A stretch of DNA of 64,000 nucleotides from Carallia brachiata (lineage: Eukaryota > Streptophyta > Magnoliopsida > Malpighiales > Rhizophoraceae), in contig JADCRB010000077.1 of assembly GCA_021464245.1 (NCBI GenBank), positions 1,261,063-1,325,062 of the forward strand. Reading direction: 5' to 3'. The first letter of the stretch is position 1, and each line of letters begins with the position of its first letter. The notes under the pieces were generated by a model that saw only the letters and a list, made by a program, of their open reading frames with translations, had not been told where the DNA came from and ran no database searches. The translations under genes and the position numbers were made by a program. Positions 47,415-57,550 of this stretch are shown piece after piece.

Positions 47415-48875
47415 TCCAAACCCCACCTCAAAACCCAATCTTTCCTCAGAAAACACTTCACCAATGCCGTTGAGCCCACTATCTTATGGACCTCCTCCAT
47501 TACCCGCCGCTGCCGCAGCGGCCACCTCCATCAAGCCGCCGCAGAATTCACGAATATGCGCCTCTCCGGCGTTGAACCCAATCACATTACAATCATAGCT
47601 CTTCTCTCAGGGTGTGCGGACTTTCCATCCGAAGGCAAATTTTATGGCCCTCTTATTCACGCTCATGCACGGAAACTGGGTTTGGATGTTGATAATGTGA
47701 TGGTGGGGACTGCGGTTGTTGACATGTATGCGAAATGCGGTCGTGTGAAACTTGCCAGATTGTGCTTTGATGAGCTTAAGGTTAAGAATTCCATGTCCTG
47801 GAACACAATGATTGATGGGTACATGAGGCATGGAGAGATAGAGAATGCAATTGAGTTGTTCGATGAAATGCCCGAAAGGGGTACGATTTCTTGGACCGTG
47901 TTAATTGACGGGTTTGTTAAAAAGGGTTGTTTTGAACAAGCTCTGGATTGCTTTAGAGAAATGCAGGATTATAAGGTGGAGCCCGATTATGTTACCATTA
48001 TTGCGGTTCTGGCCGCTTGTGCCAATTTGGGCGCACTTGGTTTAGGTTTGTGGGTACATGGATATGTCCTAAAACAAGATTTTAGGGACAACGTTAGGGT
48101 GTGTAATTCATTGATTGATATGTATGCTCGTTGCGGGTGTATCGAGTTAGCCCGTCAAGTCTTTGAGAAAATGGTCAAGCGAACTTTAGTTTCATGGAAT
48201 TCAATTATTGTGGGGTTTGCGGCAAATGGATTAGCTGAGGAAGCTTTGGAGCATTTCAATTTGATGCAGAAAGAAGGGTTCAAGCCCGATGGAGTCAGTT
48301 TCACCGGAGCATTAACTGCATGTAGCCATGCTGGTTTGGTTGATCAAGGGCTTAGATATTTTAATACAATGATGAAAGTGCACAGAATAACCCCTAGAAT
48401 TGAACACTATGGGTGCCTAGTGGATCTTTACAGCCGTGCAGGCAGGTTAGAAGATGCATTGAGCGTCATAGAAAGAATGCCCATGAAGCCAAATGACGTT
48501 ATTTTGGGATCGTTGTTGGCTGCTTGCAGGACTCATGAGGATGTTGGCTTAGCGGAAAGAGTCGCGAAATATCTTGTCGACTTGGATCCTGATGTTGATT
48601 CCAATTATGTGCTGCTCTCAAATTTGTATGCTGCAGTTGGCAGATGGGATGGTGCAAGCATGGTTAGGAGGCAAATGAAGGCCCGTGGCATACAAAAGAA
48701 GCCTGGTTTTAGCTCCATCGAGATTGGTTGTGACATTTATGAGTTTGTGGCTGGTGATAAATCTCATACGGAAACCGGGAACATTTATGCAATCCTAGAG
48801 CTTTTGTCCTTTGATCTAACATTAGAGGGATATGTTCCTGAAGCCCCAATCATGGATAAATACCAAAGGGATTGA
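47415..48875 (+). CDS. CLB19: CLB19-like chloroplast PPR RNA-editing factor (PLS, E/E+ type), N-terminus split over frames
   Basis: ATG 47556 opens 439 aa strongly recalling Arabidopsis CLB19 (At1g05750): GVEPNHITIIALLSGC, KNSMSWNTMIDGYMR, NLGALGLGLWVHGYVL, VSWNSIIVGFAANG, ALTACSHAGLVDQGLRYF, RIEHYGCLVDLYSRAGRLED, then an E/E+ end (KPGFSSIEI, FVAGDKSHTET) without DYW. CLB19 is needed for editing of plastid rpoA and clpP1 RNAs. Homology does not begin at 47556: the same frame upstream reads TILWTSSITRRCRSGHLHQA, matching the first PPR, back to a TAA near 47412 with no ATG. A plausible plastid-targeting start (MNLPALTSAQAATTQL, ATG 47282) lies in another frame that stops near 47372, and the third frame (47251-47598) carries the Pro/Asn/Ser-rich middle. 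Two small indels, or a decayed 5' end, would explain this. The gene is normally intronless. Confidence 0.85.
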   Translation, partial: SKPHLKTQSFLRKHFTNAVEPTILWTSSITRRCRSGHLHQAAAEFTNMRLSGVEPNHITIIALLSGCADFPSEGKFYGPLIHAHARKLGLDVDNVMVGTAVVDMYAKCGRVKLARLCFDELKVKNSMSWNTMIDGYMRHGEIENAIELFDEMPERGTISWTVLIDGFVKKGCFEQALDCFREMQDYKVEPDYVTIIAVLAACANLGALGLGLWVHGYVLKQDFRDNVRVCNSLIDMYARCGCIELARQVFEKMVKRTLVSWNSIIVGFAANGLAEEALEHFNLMQKEGFKPDGVSFTGALTACSHAGLVDQGLRYFNTMMKVHRITPRIEHYGCLVDLYSRAGRLEDALSVIERMPMKPNDVILGSLLAACRTHEDVGLAERVAKYLVDLDPDVDSNYVLLSNLYAAVGRWDGASMVRRQMKARGIQKKPGFSSIEIGCDIYEFVAGDKSHTETGNIYAILELLSFDLTLEGYVPEAPIMDKYQRD

Positions 48876-50810
48876 AACTTACATGTTGCAATGGAAACTT
48901 TTTTGTCTCATACTTCCAAATCTGCATGCTCCAAAGGTATTACTCATCTACTTGAAAGACTGAAATTTTCTGTGTGCTGAGAATATTAAGTGTAATTCAT
49001 ATGCCTATTTTCAGGACGACATGATTAAGATTTTGTAGGAAGACATCCCATAAAGAAAAAGGAAAAAGAGGGAGATGAACTATTGATATACAAGCTCAAA
49101 CTGGGCCAGATTTTTATGCCAGTGAAAAATTAATGCTCTAAGAAGAATGCCACCACTTCTTTGCATGTGAAAAAAATAACAACAACAAAAAAAAATATTA
49201 TACATAAGAGCATGAATATAGATACATTAGATACATTAGCACAATATCCTGCAACAAACCAGTAGAACTGCACTTGTTATGCTGCTATATTAGTATGGAA
49301 TATGAGGATGTTACAAAATGCTTATACATCAGAGTCCCAAAATAGTCTCAGAAGGGCAGCCTGAAGCCATCCGATTACCAGTTGCTGATAACTGAAAATG
49401 GAAATCCTTGTGCAAAAGCGATAAGGCAATCACAGTACATTGACCACTACATCAAGAGGACGATAGAGCCCAGATCTTTATTTCTTCATAGAGTATATGA
49501 CCTGAGATTTGGTTGAATTTTTTGACTAACAATTAAAAATACTCTCCTTCACTAAAGCAATGGGTAGGAGGAAAATTATAGGAGCTTTTGGGACAAGGAT
49601 TTTCACATTATTGCAGGATTAACGAGAGACCAAGTGACCAACTAGTGGCAGCCTGGCTGTGTATGTGCTTGAACTTCGTGTTGTCTTATCTGATTAAAGA
49701 AGTTGTCCTTTCTCCACCTTAGGTCATGCAGGCTTCGTGTTTGAACATATTGATGATTGAACAAAACATTTCATCTCTGGATTTGTTTCAACAACAGTAC
49801 AGTTCAAATAAAAGAAAAGGAGAAGTATGGTAGATTCCACAGATAATCAGCCGTTGACGACCCTAAGGGAGAAGTGAGCGCATGAACCAAAGAACAAGCC
49901 AGTCAAATCACGGGAGAAAAAAAAAAAAAACACTAAGCACATTAAAATATCGAAAAACAAATGTTTTGAAAAGCTAGGAAAAGATTAATAAAATAGATGG
50001 AACAGATTCGGCTTGCATATGACTCATGATTCAATTGACAAGAATTTATGCTTCTTGCATTAAGGTTCACTGAAATAGAAGCAAGCATTATTTCTAAGTA
50101 AATTTACGCACAGAAACTTAAAAGATACTGAGCCAACAAAAGGAGGGGAAATGCTAAGAGCAATTGATTTATCATCACAAGATTTAAAGGTAGAATTGCA
50201 AGTGAATCGAACATTGTTCTCCATCTTTTATGTTTCATAGATATGATCTTACCAGCTGATAAGTGTCAGGCTCTTTCAATATTTGTTGGCAAATGAGTTT
50301 CAAGACTGGAGATATCCGCTTCCTGAACCTAATTTGCAACTGGTAACTGCAAATGTGAACTAACATCACTTTTAGGGACGGGAGATCAACAACAGGCACT
50401 GTACTCTTCAACATCAATGTGAAAAAGAATTTTAAAATATGTATTGAGCAATTATTAGGATCTGGTTTTAGAAAACTGATCTGGCCAACAACACATCAAT
50501 TGTACTTGACTAATCTGTGGGAGCATGTATTTTCCGACTAAAGTGGCTTAAAAATGTTGAGATCCATGAAAAAATCAATTTACAATTATCAATGCAGCAA
50601 CCAATATCACATCCTGCAAGTGAATTTAATGTGACATATGCAGAAGTGCCTCAAATAGTGCACAAAAGACAGTAAACAAACATGTACCCTTCTTCATGGT
50701 CTTGGTAGTCAATGATATTTCAATTAAAAATTTCCCAAACTAGAACCAGTAGTAATTGAAAGACAGCCATCCCCTTCGTACCCATCAACCACCAGAAGAC
50801 GATGCCACAC
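48876..50810. other. Between two convergent PPR genes; presumed 3' UTRs and an exon-like patch
   Basis: No bounded transposon seen. On the minus strand, 50400-50262 is open (FRKRISPVLKLICQQILKEP) and ends TATCAGCTG|GTAAGATC, an exon-like patch with a donor, and another GCAG acceptor lies near 50615. They might be 3' UTR exons of the 51-kb PPR transcript or part of an unrecognised gene; I cannot decide. Confidence 0.35.
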
Positions 50811-51736
50811 TTAACCTCCTCCCGTAAACTTCTGAGCAACTCGCTCAGCCACCTCTACCTTCCCATGAATCCTACAAGCCCCCAACAAAGATGCCCACAG
50901 TGCTTCATCCGGCTCTACCTCCATCGCCATTGCCAACTCCTCAGCCTCCTCCAACTCCCCTGCTCTCCCCAACATATCCACCATACAAGTATAATGCTCC
51001 AACCTGGGCCTTATTCCAAACCTTTCCTCCATCATCCCAAAATACTCTTTCCCCTTCTCCACCATTCTTCCGTGGCTACATGCACTCAAAACTGCAGTAA
51101 AGCACACAGCATCCGCCATCACACCCTCCTCCACCATCCGTTCGAACAACACCAATACCTCACTAGCCTTCCCATGCATTCCGTACCCCGACATCATCGC
51201 GGACCACGAAACCTCATTCCTCACAGGCATATCATCAAACATCTTCCTCGCTGTCCGCAAATCGCCACACTTTGCATACATACTCACCAACGCATTCGAA
51301 TTAGCCAAATCTGAAGAAAACCCATTTACCAAAACACATCCATGAACCTGTCTTCCAAGGCCCAAGGCCGGCAATCCAGCACAAGATTTGAGCACACTAG
51401 GCAAGGTGTGCCGATCAATGGACTTGCCGGCAGCGAGCATCCGGCACAAGAAGGCGAGAGAGAGTGAAAAAAGGTTGAGAGAGGCGTGAGCTCGGATGAG
51501 GGAGTTGAAAAGGAAAGTGGGTCGTCGGTAGGTGAAGGAGAAGAGGAGATTAGCTGGCGCAATTGGCCGCAGGAGGCATAGGCCGAGACGAGCTTTGAGC
51601 GGATGAAGTCGTTGCGGTTGATGCCATTGGTGATAGTTTGAGCGTGGACTTGAACAAGAGCTTGGAGGTTCTTGGACGATGCGCAGGCGTCGAGGAGGCT
51701 GCCGTAGAATGGGACGGCGGCTTGTGCGGTGGGCAT
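50811..51736 (-). CDS. Pentatricopeptide repeat protein (PLS type), one-base frameshift
   Basis: From ATG 51736 the frame reads MPTAQAAVPFYGSLLDACAS and continues through FIRSKLVSAYASCGQLRQ (61 aa), then leaves the conserved frame at 51554/51553. The next frame resumes at once with ANLLFSFTYRRPTFLFNSLI and runs to the stop at 50811 through typical PLS motifs: LPSVLKSCAGLPALGLGRQV, LVSMYAKCGDLRTARKMFDD, NEVSWSAMMSGYGMHG, VCFTAVLSACSHGRMVEKG, LEHYTCMVDMLGRAGELEEA, EPDEALWASLLGACRIHGKV. One missing G after CAG (51554) would restore continuity (about 308 aa). PPR proteins of this kind bind organelle RNAs; the target is unknown. The protein is short for the class and ends right after the first E-domain helix, so a C-terminal loss is possible. 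I do not recognise the orthologue. Confidence 0.75.
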
Positions 51737-51849
51737 TCAGCGGTTGGGAACGAGAAAGCGCTGGATGTGAAACGGGGTGGTGACTTTTCAATGTTAGAAA
51801 ACAAATCGCAATGAGTCAGTGACCTTCAAGAATAAAAAAAAAAAAAACT

Positions 51850-52029
51850 CAAAAGAAAACGAATCAAAGTGAAAAAAAAAATATTATGTAGTAACAAATT
51901 AAAGGCATATAATTTTTTTTTTCACGTAACTTAAAAAATGGTTATGAAATAATATATATCACTAATAAATAATATTAAATAATTTATAAAAAAATAAAAA
52001 AATATTAAATATAATTAAATAAAAATACA
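51850..52029. other. AT-rich spacer
   Basis: Poly-A and AT-rich sequence upstream of the PPR gene start; nothing recognised. Confidence 0.4.
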
Positions 52030-52052
52030 TCACTAATCTATTTAATTTAATT

Positions 52053-53340
52053 AATTAGTATAAAAGAGAAGATTTGAGAAAATTTCTCTTTAAATCATGT
52101 TGACACGTGGTAAATTTAGAAAAAATTACAATTTTTATTTTAAGTTTTTAATTTGTTACTTTCTCAATTATTTTTGATAAAATTATAATTGAATTAATAA
52201 GTTGCTGGCAAAATTCAATAAAGAAGTTAATACTAAAAATTTAATTGCCATAAGTAACGTTTTTCATCTATCTATCTATCTATTTAATTAGTATAAAAGA
52301 AAAGATTTGAGAAAGTCTCTCCTTAAATCATGGTGCCACGTGGCAAATTTAGAAAAAATTACAATTTTTATTTTAAATTTTTTAATTAGTATAAAAGAGA
52401 AGATTTGAGAAAGTCTCTCCTTAAATCATGGTGCCACGTGGCAAATTTAGAAAAAATTACAATTTTTATTTTAAATTTTAAATTTGTTACTTTCTCAATT
52501 ATTTTTGATAAAATTATAATTGAATTAATAATAATTAGTCTAAAAGAGATTTCTCCTTAAATCATGTTGCCACGTGGCAAATTTAGAAAAAATTACAATT
52601 TTTATTTCAAGTTTTTAATTTGTTACTTTCTCAATTATTTTTGATAAAATTATAATTGAATTAATAAGTTGCTTGCAAAATTCAATAAAAAAGTTAATAC
52701 TAAAAATTTAATTGCCCTAAGTAACGTTTTTCATCTATTTAATTAGCATAAAAGAGAAGATTTGAGAAAGTCACTCCTTAAATCATACTGCCACGTGACA
52801 AATTTAGAAAAAATTACTATTTAATTAGTATAAAATAGAAGATCTGAGAAAGTCTCTCCTTAAATCATGCTCCCACGTGACAAATTTAGAAAAAATTACA
52901 ATTTTTATTTTAAGTTTTTAATTTGTTACTTTCTCAATTATTTTTGATAAAATTATAATTGAATTAATAAGTTGCTGGCAAAATTCAATAAAGAAGTTAA
53001 TACTAAAAATTTAATTGCCATAATAACGTTTTTCATTATGATTCAGTTAATATAGTATTTATGGTACAATTATGGAATTAATGTTGAATATGGTAACCGA
53101 AATAAGCCTTTAATTAGTATAAAAGAGAAGATTTGAGAAAGCTTCTCTTAAATCATACTGCCACGTGGTAAATTTAGAAAAATTATAATTTTTATTTTAA
53201 GTTTTTAATTTGTTACTTTCTCAATTATTTTTGATAAAATTATAATTGAATTAATAAGTTGCTGGCAAAATTCAATAAAGAAGTTAATATTAAAAATTTA
53301 ATTGTCATAAGTAACGTTTTTCATTATGATTCAGTTAATA
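52053..53340 (+). repeat. Seven-fold irregular tandem array of a G-box-containing unit
   Basis: AATTAGTATAAAAGAGAAGA-type starts occur at 52053, 52286, 52384, 52533, 52741, 52823 and 53112. Each is followed by GATTTGAGAAAGTCTCTCCT, an AAATCATGNTGCCACGTGGC core and AAATTTAGAAAAAATTACAA; longer units go on to TTGATAAAATTATAATTGAA, GTTGCTGGCAAAATTCAATA and AGTAACGTTTTTCAT. Spacings 233, 98, 149, 208, 82 and 289 bp show truncated and full units. Every unit has CACGTG (52104, 52337, 52435, 52571, 52792, 52874, 53162). Confidence 0.9.
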
Positions 53341-53411
53341 TAGTATTTATTGTACAATTATGGAATTAATGTTGAATATGGTAACCGAAATAAGCCTGTA
53401 ATTTCCTGTCA

Positions 53412-53627
53412 TTTTAGCCAATTATTAGTCTTATTAAGTATAAAGGGGAACGAAATAACGGAAAGGGGAAATAAGGAAAGGAAAGAATGCAATTTGATTA
53501 AACATTGGTCACAGTTTTGAAACGCAAATTGTATTGATGCTAACGGAAAGGGGAAATAACGAAAAGAACCAATACAATTTCAGTTCTCATTGATTTACTT
53601 TTACTTAAGACTAATAATTGGCTGCAA
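53412..53627. mobile_element. Inverted-repeat element nested in the Helitron
   Basis: AGCCAATTATTAGTCTTA near 53412 is matched by its complement TAAGACTAATAATTGGCT near 53606-53625. The ~215-bp interior also contains the direct word CGGAAAGGGGAAATAA twice (53459 and 53543). Either a small MITE or a stem-loop that arose inside the Helitron. Confidence 0.6.
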
Positions 53628-55008
53628 TAATGAAAAATTATGCACTAATGCTTATAACTGAAATTGACATTACTATCAATAATAACTTAATTGGGAGACT
53701 TACCTGTTATATAAGTGAGTGGATTATCATTTGGGCATCACAAGAGCAATTGGATTGCACGACTAAACTGCACACAAGTTGTAATTTTCTAAAATTTCAG
53801 GTAAAATTTCATGCGTAATTGTTTTCCATTCCAATTTCATGTTTAATTATTTCACTCTTCATTTGAATTGCAACAATGAGAAAAATTTATTTCTGGGTGA
53901 TAATGTTTGCTATATTTGTAACCCAATCCAAGATGTTTATTTTTTTATTCAATATCATGTAAGTATTTGACCTAAATTTTTAAATATATTTCAGATTTTA
54001 GTTGGATGATTCCAATGTTAAACTCATCACTAAGCCACAACAATCCATATTGCAAAACACAAAGATTAGTGCTATCAAGAAAAATATTCACAACCTAAAT
54101 CTATCAATATGTTGCTGTCTGCCAATAGATTTAGTCTTCAAATTATTGCCCGGCTAAAATCCAATGCATATTTCACAAGTTAATTTATTGGTTATTTCAC
54201 ATCATTATTATTAGTTTAAAATAAATATTTCAGATAAAAATAAAAGTGAAAATCTACTAAAATTTATAACTATTGTAATTATATTTACTAAATTTATTAG
54301 ATAAAAAAAAAAATACTCGATGCTACACTTTAACTAAATCAACAAAACTATATTTAAACACACGTCTACACACATCCGTATACACACAACTGAGCGTATA
54401 CAAAAATTTTAACATATCTTTTACAACTCTTTATGAGGTTAATGACAAAATGAATATTATAATCCTCTTGATTAAATTTCAATACAGAAATTTTTTTAAA
54501 AAAATTCAAAATTAAAAAAATTCACCTCCTGAGCGTAGAATAGAATAACCGACTGATCCTTACTGCCATGTGACAAGATATCTGATTTTGGTCTTTTATT
54601 GCAAGTTTCCTCTTTAATTTTTTTTTAAAAAAACCCATAAAACAAATGAAATTCTTTCCTCTTTATTACTATATTTAAACCATTAAATTCATAATGAGTA
54701 ACTGATTTTTGTCTTTCATTCTTCCTCCATATACTAAATGTTTATTGGCAAAGAATTCCAATTTTTCTCTTCAATTCTTTACTAATTTTTAAAATTAATT
54801 TGAATAATTAAATTAATTTGAATTACATCCAAATTTATATAATTTTCAAGTTGTTTGGTATAAAAGTTTATTTTAAAATAGCAACAAAATTAAAATTCAA
54901 AATGAACCAATATTCCAACTAAAATTAAATAAATAAAAAATATTATAATTTTAAATAAAAGTAAACAAAAGATTATACAACCCACGCGAAGCGTGGACAG
55001 ATCCCTAG

Positions 55009-56850
55009 TTAAGTATAAACATATAATCTTACTGTTCGCTTCTTTGTCATCATCGTTATAATCTTTGGTCCCACAAGTATATAACTAGAGGTTGCATACA
55101 ATAATGCGAGACTTGCTTAAAAAATATCACGTGTACCTCGCTCTCGCTAAGTTAAATCTAATGCATCATGTAATATCGGAACATAATAATTTTTTTTTTT
55201 GTTTTTGTTTTGGCCCGATGCATGCCAAAGAGGACAAAAAAACCTAGCACCGGAGCGTCTCTAAAATTAATGGTATCAGAATTCAAGCACTAATTGGAGT
55301 AAAAAAAAAAAAGGAAAAAAGAAAGATAAAGAAATGTAAATTTATACACATAGGCAGCCAGGTTCTTGGGTTTCATAAGGAATAAATACCATCAACTTTT
55401 TTTTTTTTGACAGAAAATACCATCAACTTTTAAATCGAATGGTAGTGTATGTTAAATATTATTATTTTCTGGTACATTAAATTAAAATCCACATACTGTA
55501 GAAACTTGGATGAATGGAGCTTGAATGTTAAATTTTTGAATATTTTTATAGTGGGTCAATACAAGTAAGGTTTATATGCAACAAACAAATTGATAATACG
55601 CACAAAGAATATTTCTGTCTTTCACCACTTTAAGCTTATCCGCATCCGATATTATTTACATTTGTAAGATAACGGGAATATTAATTAGGAATAATTTCTT
55701 AAGAAAAAAAATTAGTTAAAGGAAATAATTTTACTGATGTCATGCAGGCAATAATGCCATAGCTTTCACTTCTGAGTTCTGAGAGTCGAATTTCGCATTG
55801 AAGCTCGAGGTTAGTTCTTGTAGGACATATTTGCTAGCCACCCGTACAACCAACTGCCATAGTCACAATCCATGGATTCTATTCTTAGCCCTAATGAGGA
55901 AATATTCTCTGACCAGACGAATGTTGTGGTGGAGTGGTGAAAAAAAAACATTATTTTATTAAAACTGATGAGTTTAAACTCTATGAAGGTGTTCAATAAA
56001 ATTTGGTGCACGTGGTACACAGTCTACAAAATTTATCCTTTTGATATTGTGCAATTTTATTGGCAAAAATTTAAATTCCACTTACAAATGAATGTATGTA
56101 TTTGACTTTGATACTTGCCTTTCAACTCAATCTCAACCCCAAATTACAAACGATTTTCATCTTCCATCTACATGCCGGCTGATTTCATCATAATCTCAAT
56201 TAATTTTAAATTTTTATATTTCGAAAAAAAAAAAGGGCCATTGGCCATTCCTTCACCTCTTCAGACTAACGAAATTACACTCTTCGAGTTCTCAAGGCTT
56301 AACTCTCCGTTGCATAGGTTATGTTTTTATTTTTTTCATTATAAAACTCATTGGATTATGAAATATATAAAGTGCTTGTTAATTTTACTATCATTTTTTT
56401 GTAAATAAAATTAACTCATGATCTAATACAATTGAAATATTATTTTTAATTTTTTTATTCAAGTGAATCCCATTTATTATATAGTGTAAGATCATGAGTA
56501 AACTACATTCACTTAAAAAATGAGTTAAAATAAAAATCTCTAATAAAGGATATATTTTTCCTATCATAAATTTTACATAATTCCTCAACAATATTTAAAC
56601 CTAAGACCTTTTATATTAAAAGTTTAAACTCTACCTAATGGGATGCCTCCTAAAGAATCAAATCTTTCAATAACTAGGACATATATAATGATTTGAATAG
56701 GTGCATGCATTTATTTGATAATGAAACAATTATATATATGTGTGTATTTGGTTTCATTTCTTGAATGTAACAGGAGAGATCACTCGCAATAGTTATGCAA
56801 TTCTGCCCCCACAAAAGTGAAACAAGATAAAAGGAAAAACAAAAGGCAGA
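55009..56850. other. Intergenic, no gene seen
   Basis: AT-rich sequence between the Helitron and the 3' end of the CLE gene. Open frames (56115-56408 and others) show no domain. Confidence 0.4.
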
Positions 56851-56854
56851 GGGA

Positions 56855-56866
56855 ACCTTTTTATTC
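56855..56866 (-). terminator. Possible polyadenylation signal of the CLE gene
   Basis: Minus-strand AGAATAAAAAGG (AATAAA) about 120 nt beyond the CLE stop codon, suiting a short 3' UTR. Confidence 0.4.
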
Positions 56867-56981
56867 TATCATCAGAATTAAACCAAAAGAAAAGATTGCA
56901 CAGTGCCCGGCTGGCCATTTTATTTATAGCTAATACAAAAGGTTTCATCGGAAGCTAGCTAGCAGAATTATCTAAGGACAG

Positions 56982-57526
56982 TCATGGGCTACTTGGCGGC
57001 TTGGGGTCGTGTATAGGGTTAGAACCCTGGGAACGGATCGCCCTCAACCCTCTGAACACCAGCTTCTCACCATTCTTGTTGCTTCCTGGCATCTTGGGAC
57101 TTCCACCAATATGATGTATAGGGTTAGGACCTTCGGGAGTCGTCCTCAACCCCCTGAACACCAGCTTCTCGCTAGACTTGTTGCTTCCTAGCGTCTTGGG
57201 GCTTCCACCAATATGTATAGGGTCAGGACCTCCGGGAGTAGTCCTCAACCCTCTGAAAACCAGCTTCTTGCCATTCTTGTTGCTTCCTGGCTTCTTGGGG
57301 CTTCCACTAATATGGTGTATAGGGTCAGGACCCCCAGGAGTTGTCCTCAGCCCCTGAACACTAGCTTCTCGCCATTCGTGTTGTTTCCTGGCTTCTTGGG
57401 GCTTCCATCAATATGATGTATAGGGTTAGGACCCCCGGGAGTCGTCCTCAACCCTTGGAACACCAACTTTTCACCATTCTTGTTGCTTGTTGGTCCATGC
57501 ACATCTCTCTTCAAACTAAGTAATAC
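56982..57526 (-). CDS. Multi-CLE-domain peptide hormone precursor (five CLE motifs), exon 2, frameshifted
   Basis: The exon starts after a good acceptor (T-rich tract, GCATGCAG) at 57526 and stops at 56982. It encodes a ~34-aa unit repeated five times: linker GGSPKKPGSNKNGEKLVF, RGL, then a 12-residue motif. Motifs in order: RTTPGGPNPIHH (57449-57414), RTTPGGPDPIHH (57348-57313), RTTPGGPDPIH with the last His lost (57246-57214), RTTPEGPNPIHH (57147-57112) and the degenerate RAIRSQGSNPIHD (57045-57007). They fit the CLE consensus R-x-x-P-x-G-P-(N/D)-P-x-H-(H/N), which is cut out, hydroxyprolinated and secreted to act on CLV1/PXY-type receptor kinases in meristem, vascular or nodule control. 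Unit spacings are 105, 99, 102 and 101 bp: multiples of three except one. The 101-bp unit has lost one C (CAGCCCCTG near 57350), shifting the frame after motif 1. A signal-peptide exon upstream was not found. Confidence 0.75.
57007..57450 (-). repeat. 102-bp tandem repeats encoding CLE motifs
   Basis: TATAGGGT (plus strand) recurs at 57012, 57117, 57216, 57318 and 57419, with CTCAACC, CCAGCTTCTCNCCATTCTTG, TTGCTTCCTGGC and TTGGGGCTTCCACC in every unit. Length changes of +3 and -3 and mostly silent or conservative differences indicate selection on the protein. Confidence 0.92.
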
Positions 57527-57550
57527 CTGCATGCACACAAAAGAAAGCAA

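Larger units (their letters stand above)
52030..55008 (+). mobile_element. Helitron (non-autonomous), 3' end well defined
   Basis: The 3' end has the Helitron signature: a hairpin CCACGC-GAA-GCGTGG (54982-54996) followed by ACAGATCC and CTAG (55005-55008), with T next, as expected for insertion between A and T. The 5' limit is uncertain because the presumed 5'-terminal sequence is reiterated seven times; the first candidate TC start is near 52030 (ATCACTAATCTATTTAATT). No Rep/helicase gene is seen. Confidence 0.75.

Noticed and set aside
47251..47598. 115-codon plus-strand frame as a separate gene
   Set aside because: It overlaps the CLB19-like gene in another frame; composition is Pro/Ser/Asn-rich and fits the displaced N-terminal linker of that gene, not an independent protein.
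50235..50417. Minus-strand 60-codon exon-like frame with a donor site
   Set aside because: It may be an exon (FRKRISPVLKLICQQILKEP), but I cannot name a family or find partner exons, so it is only mentioned in the intergenic note.
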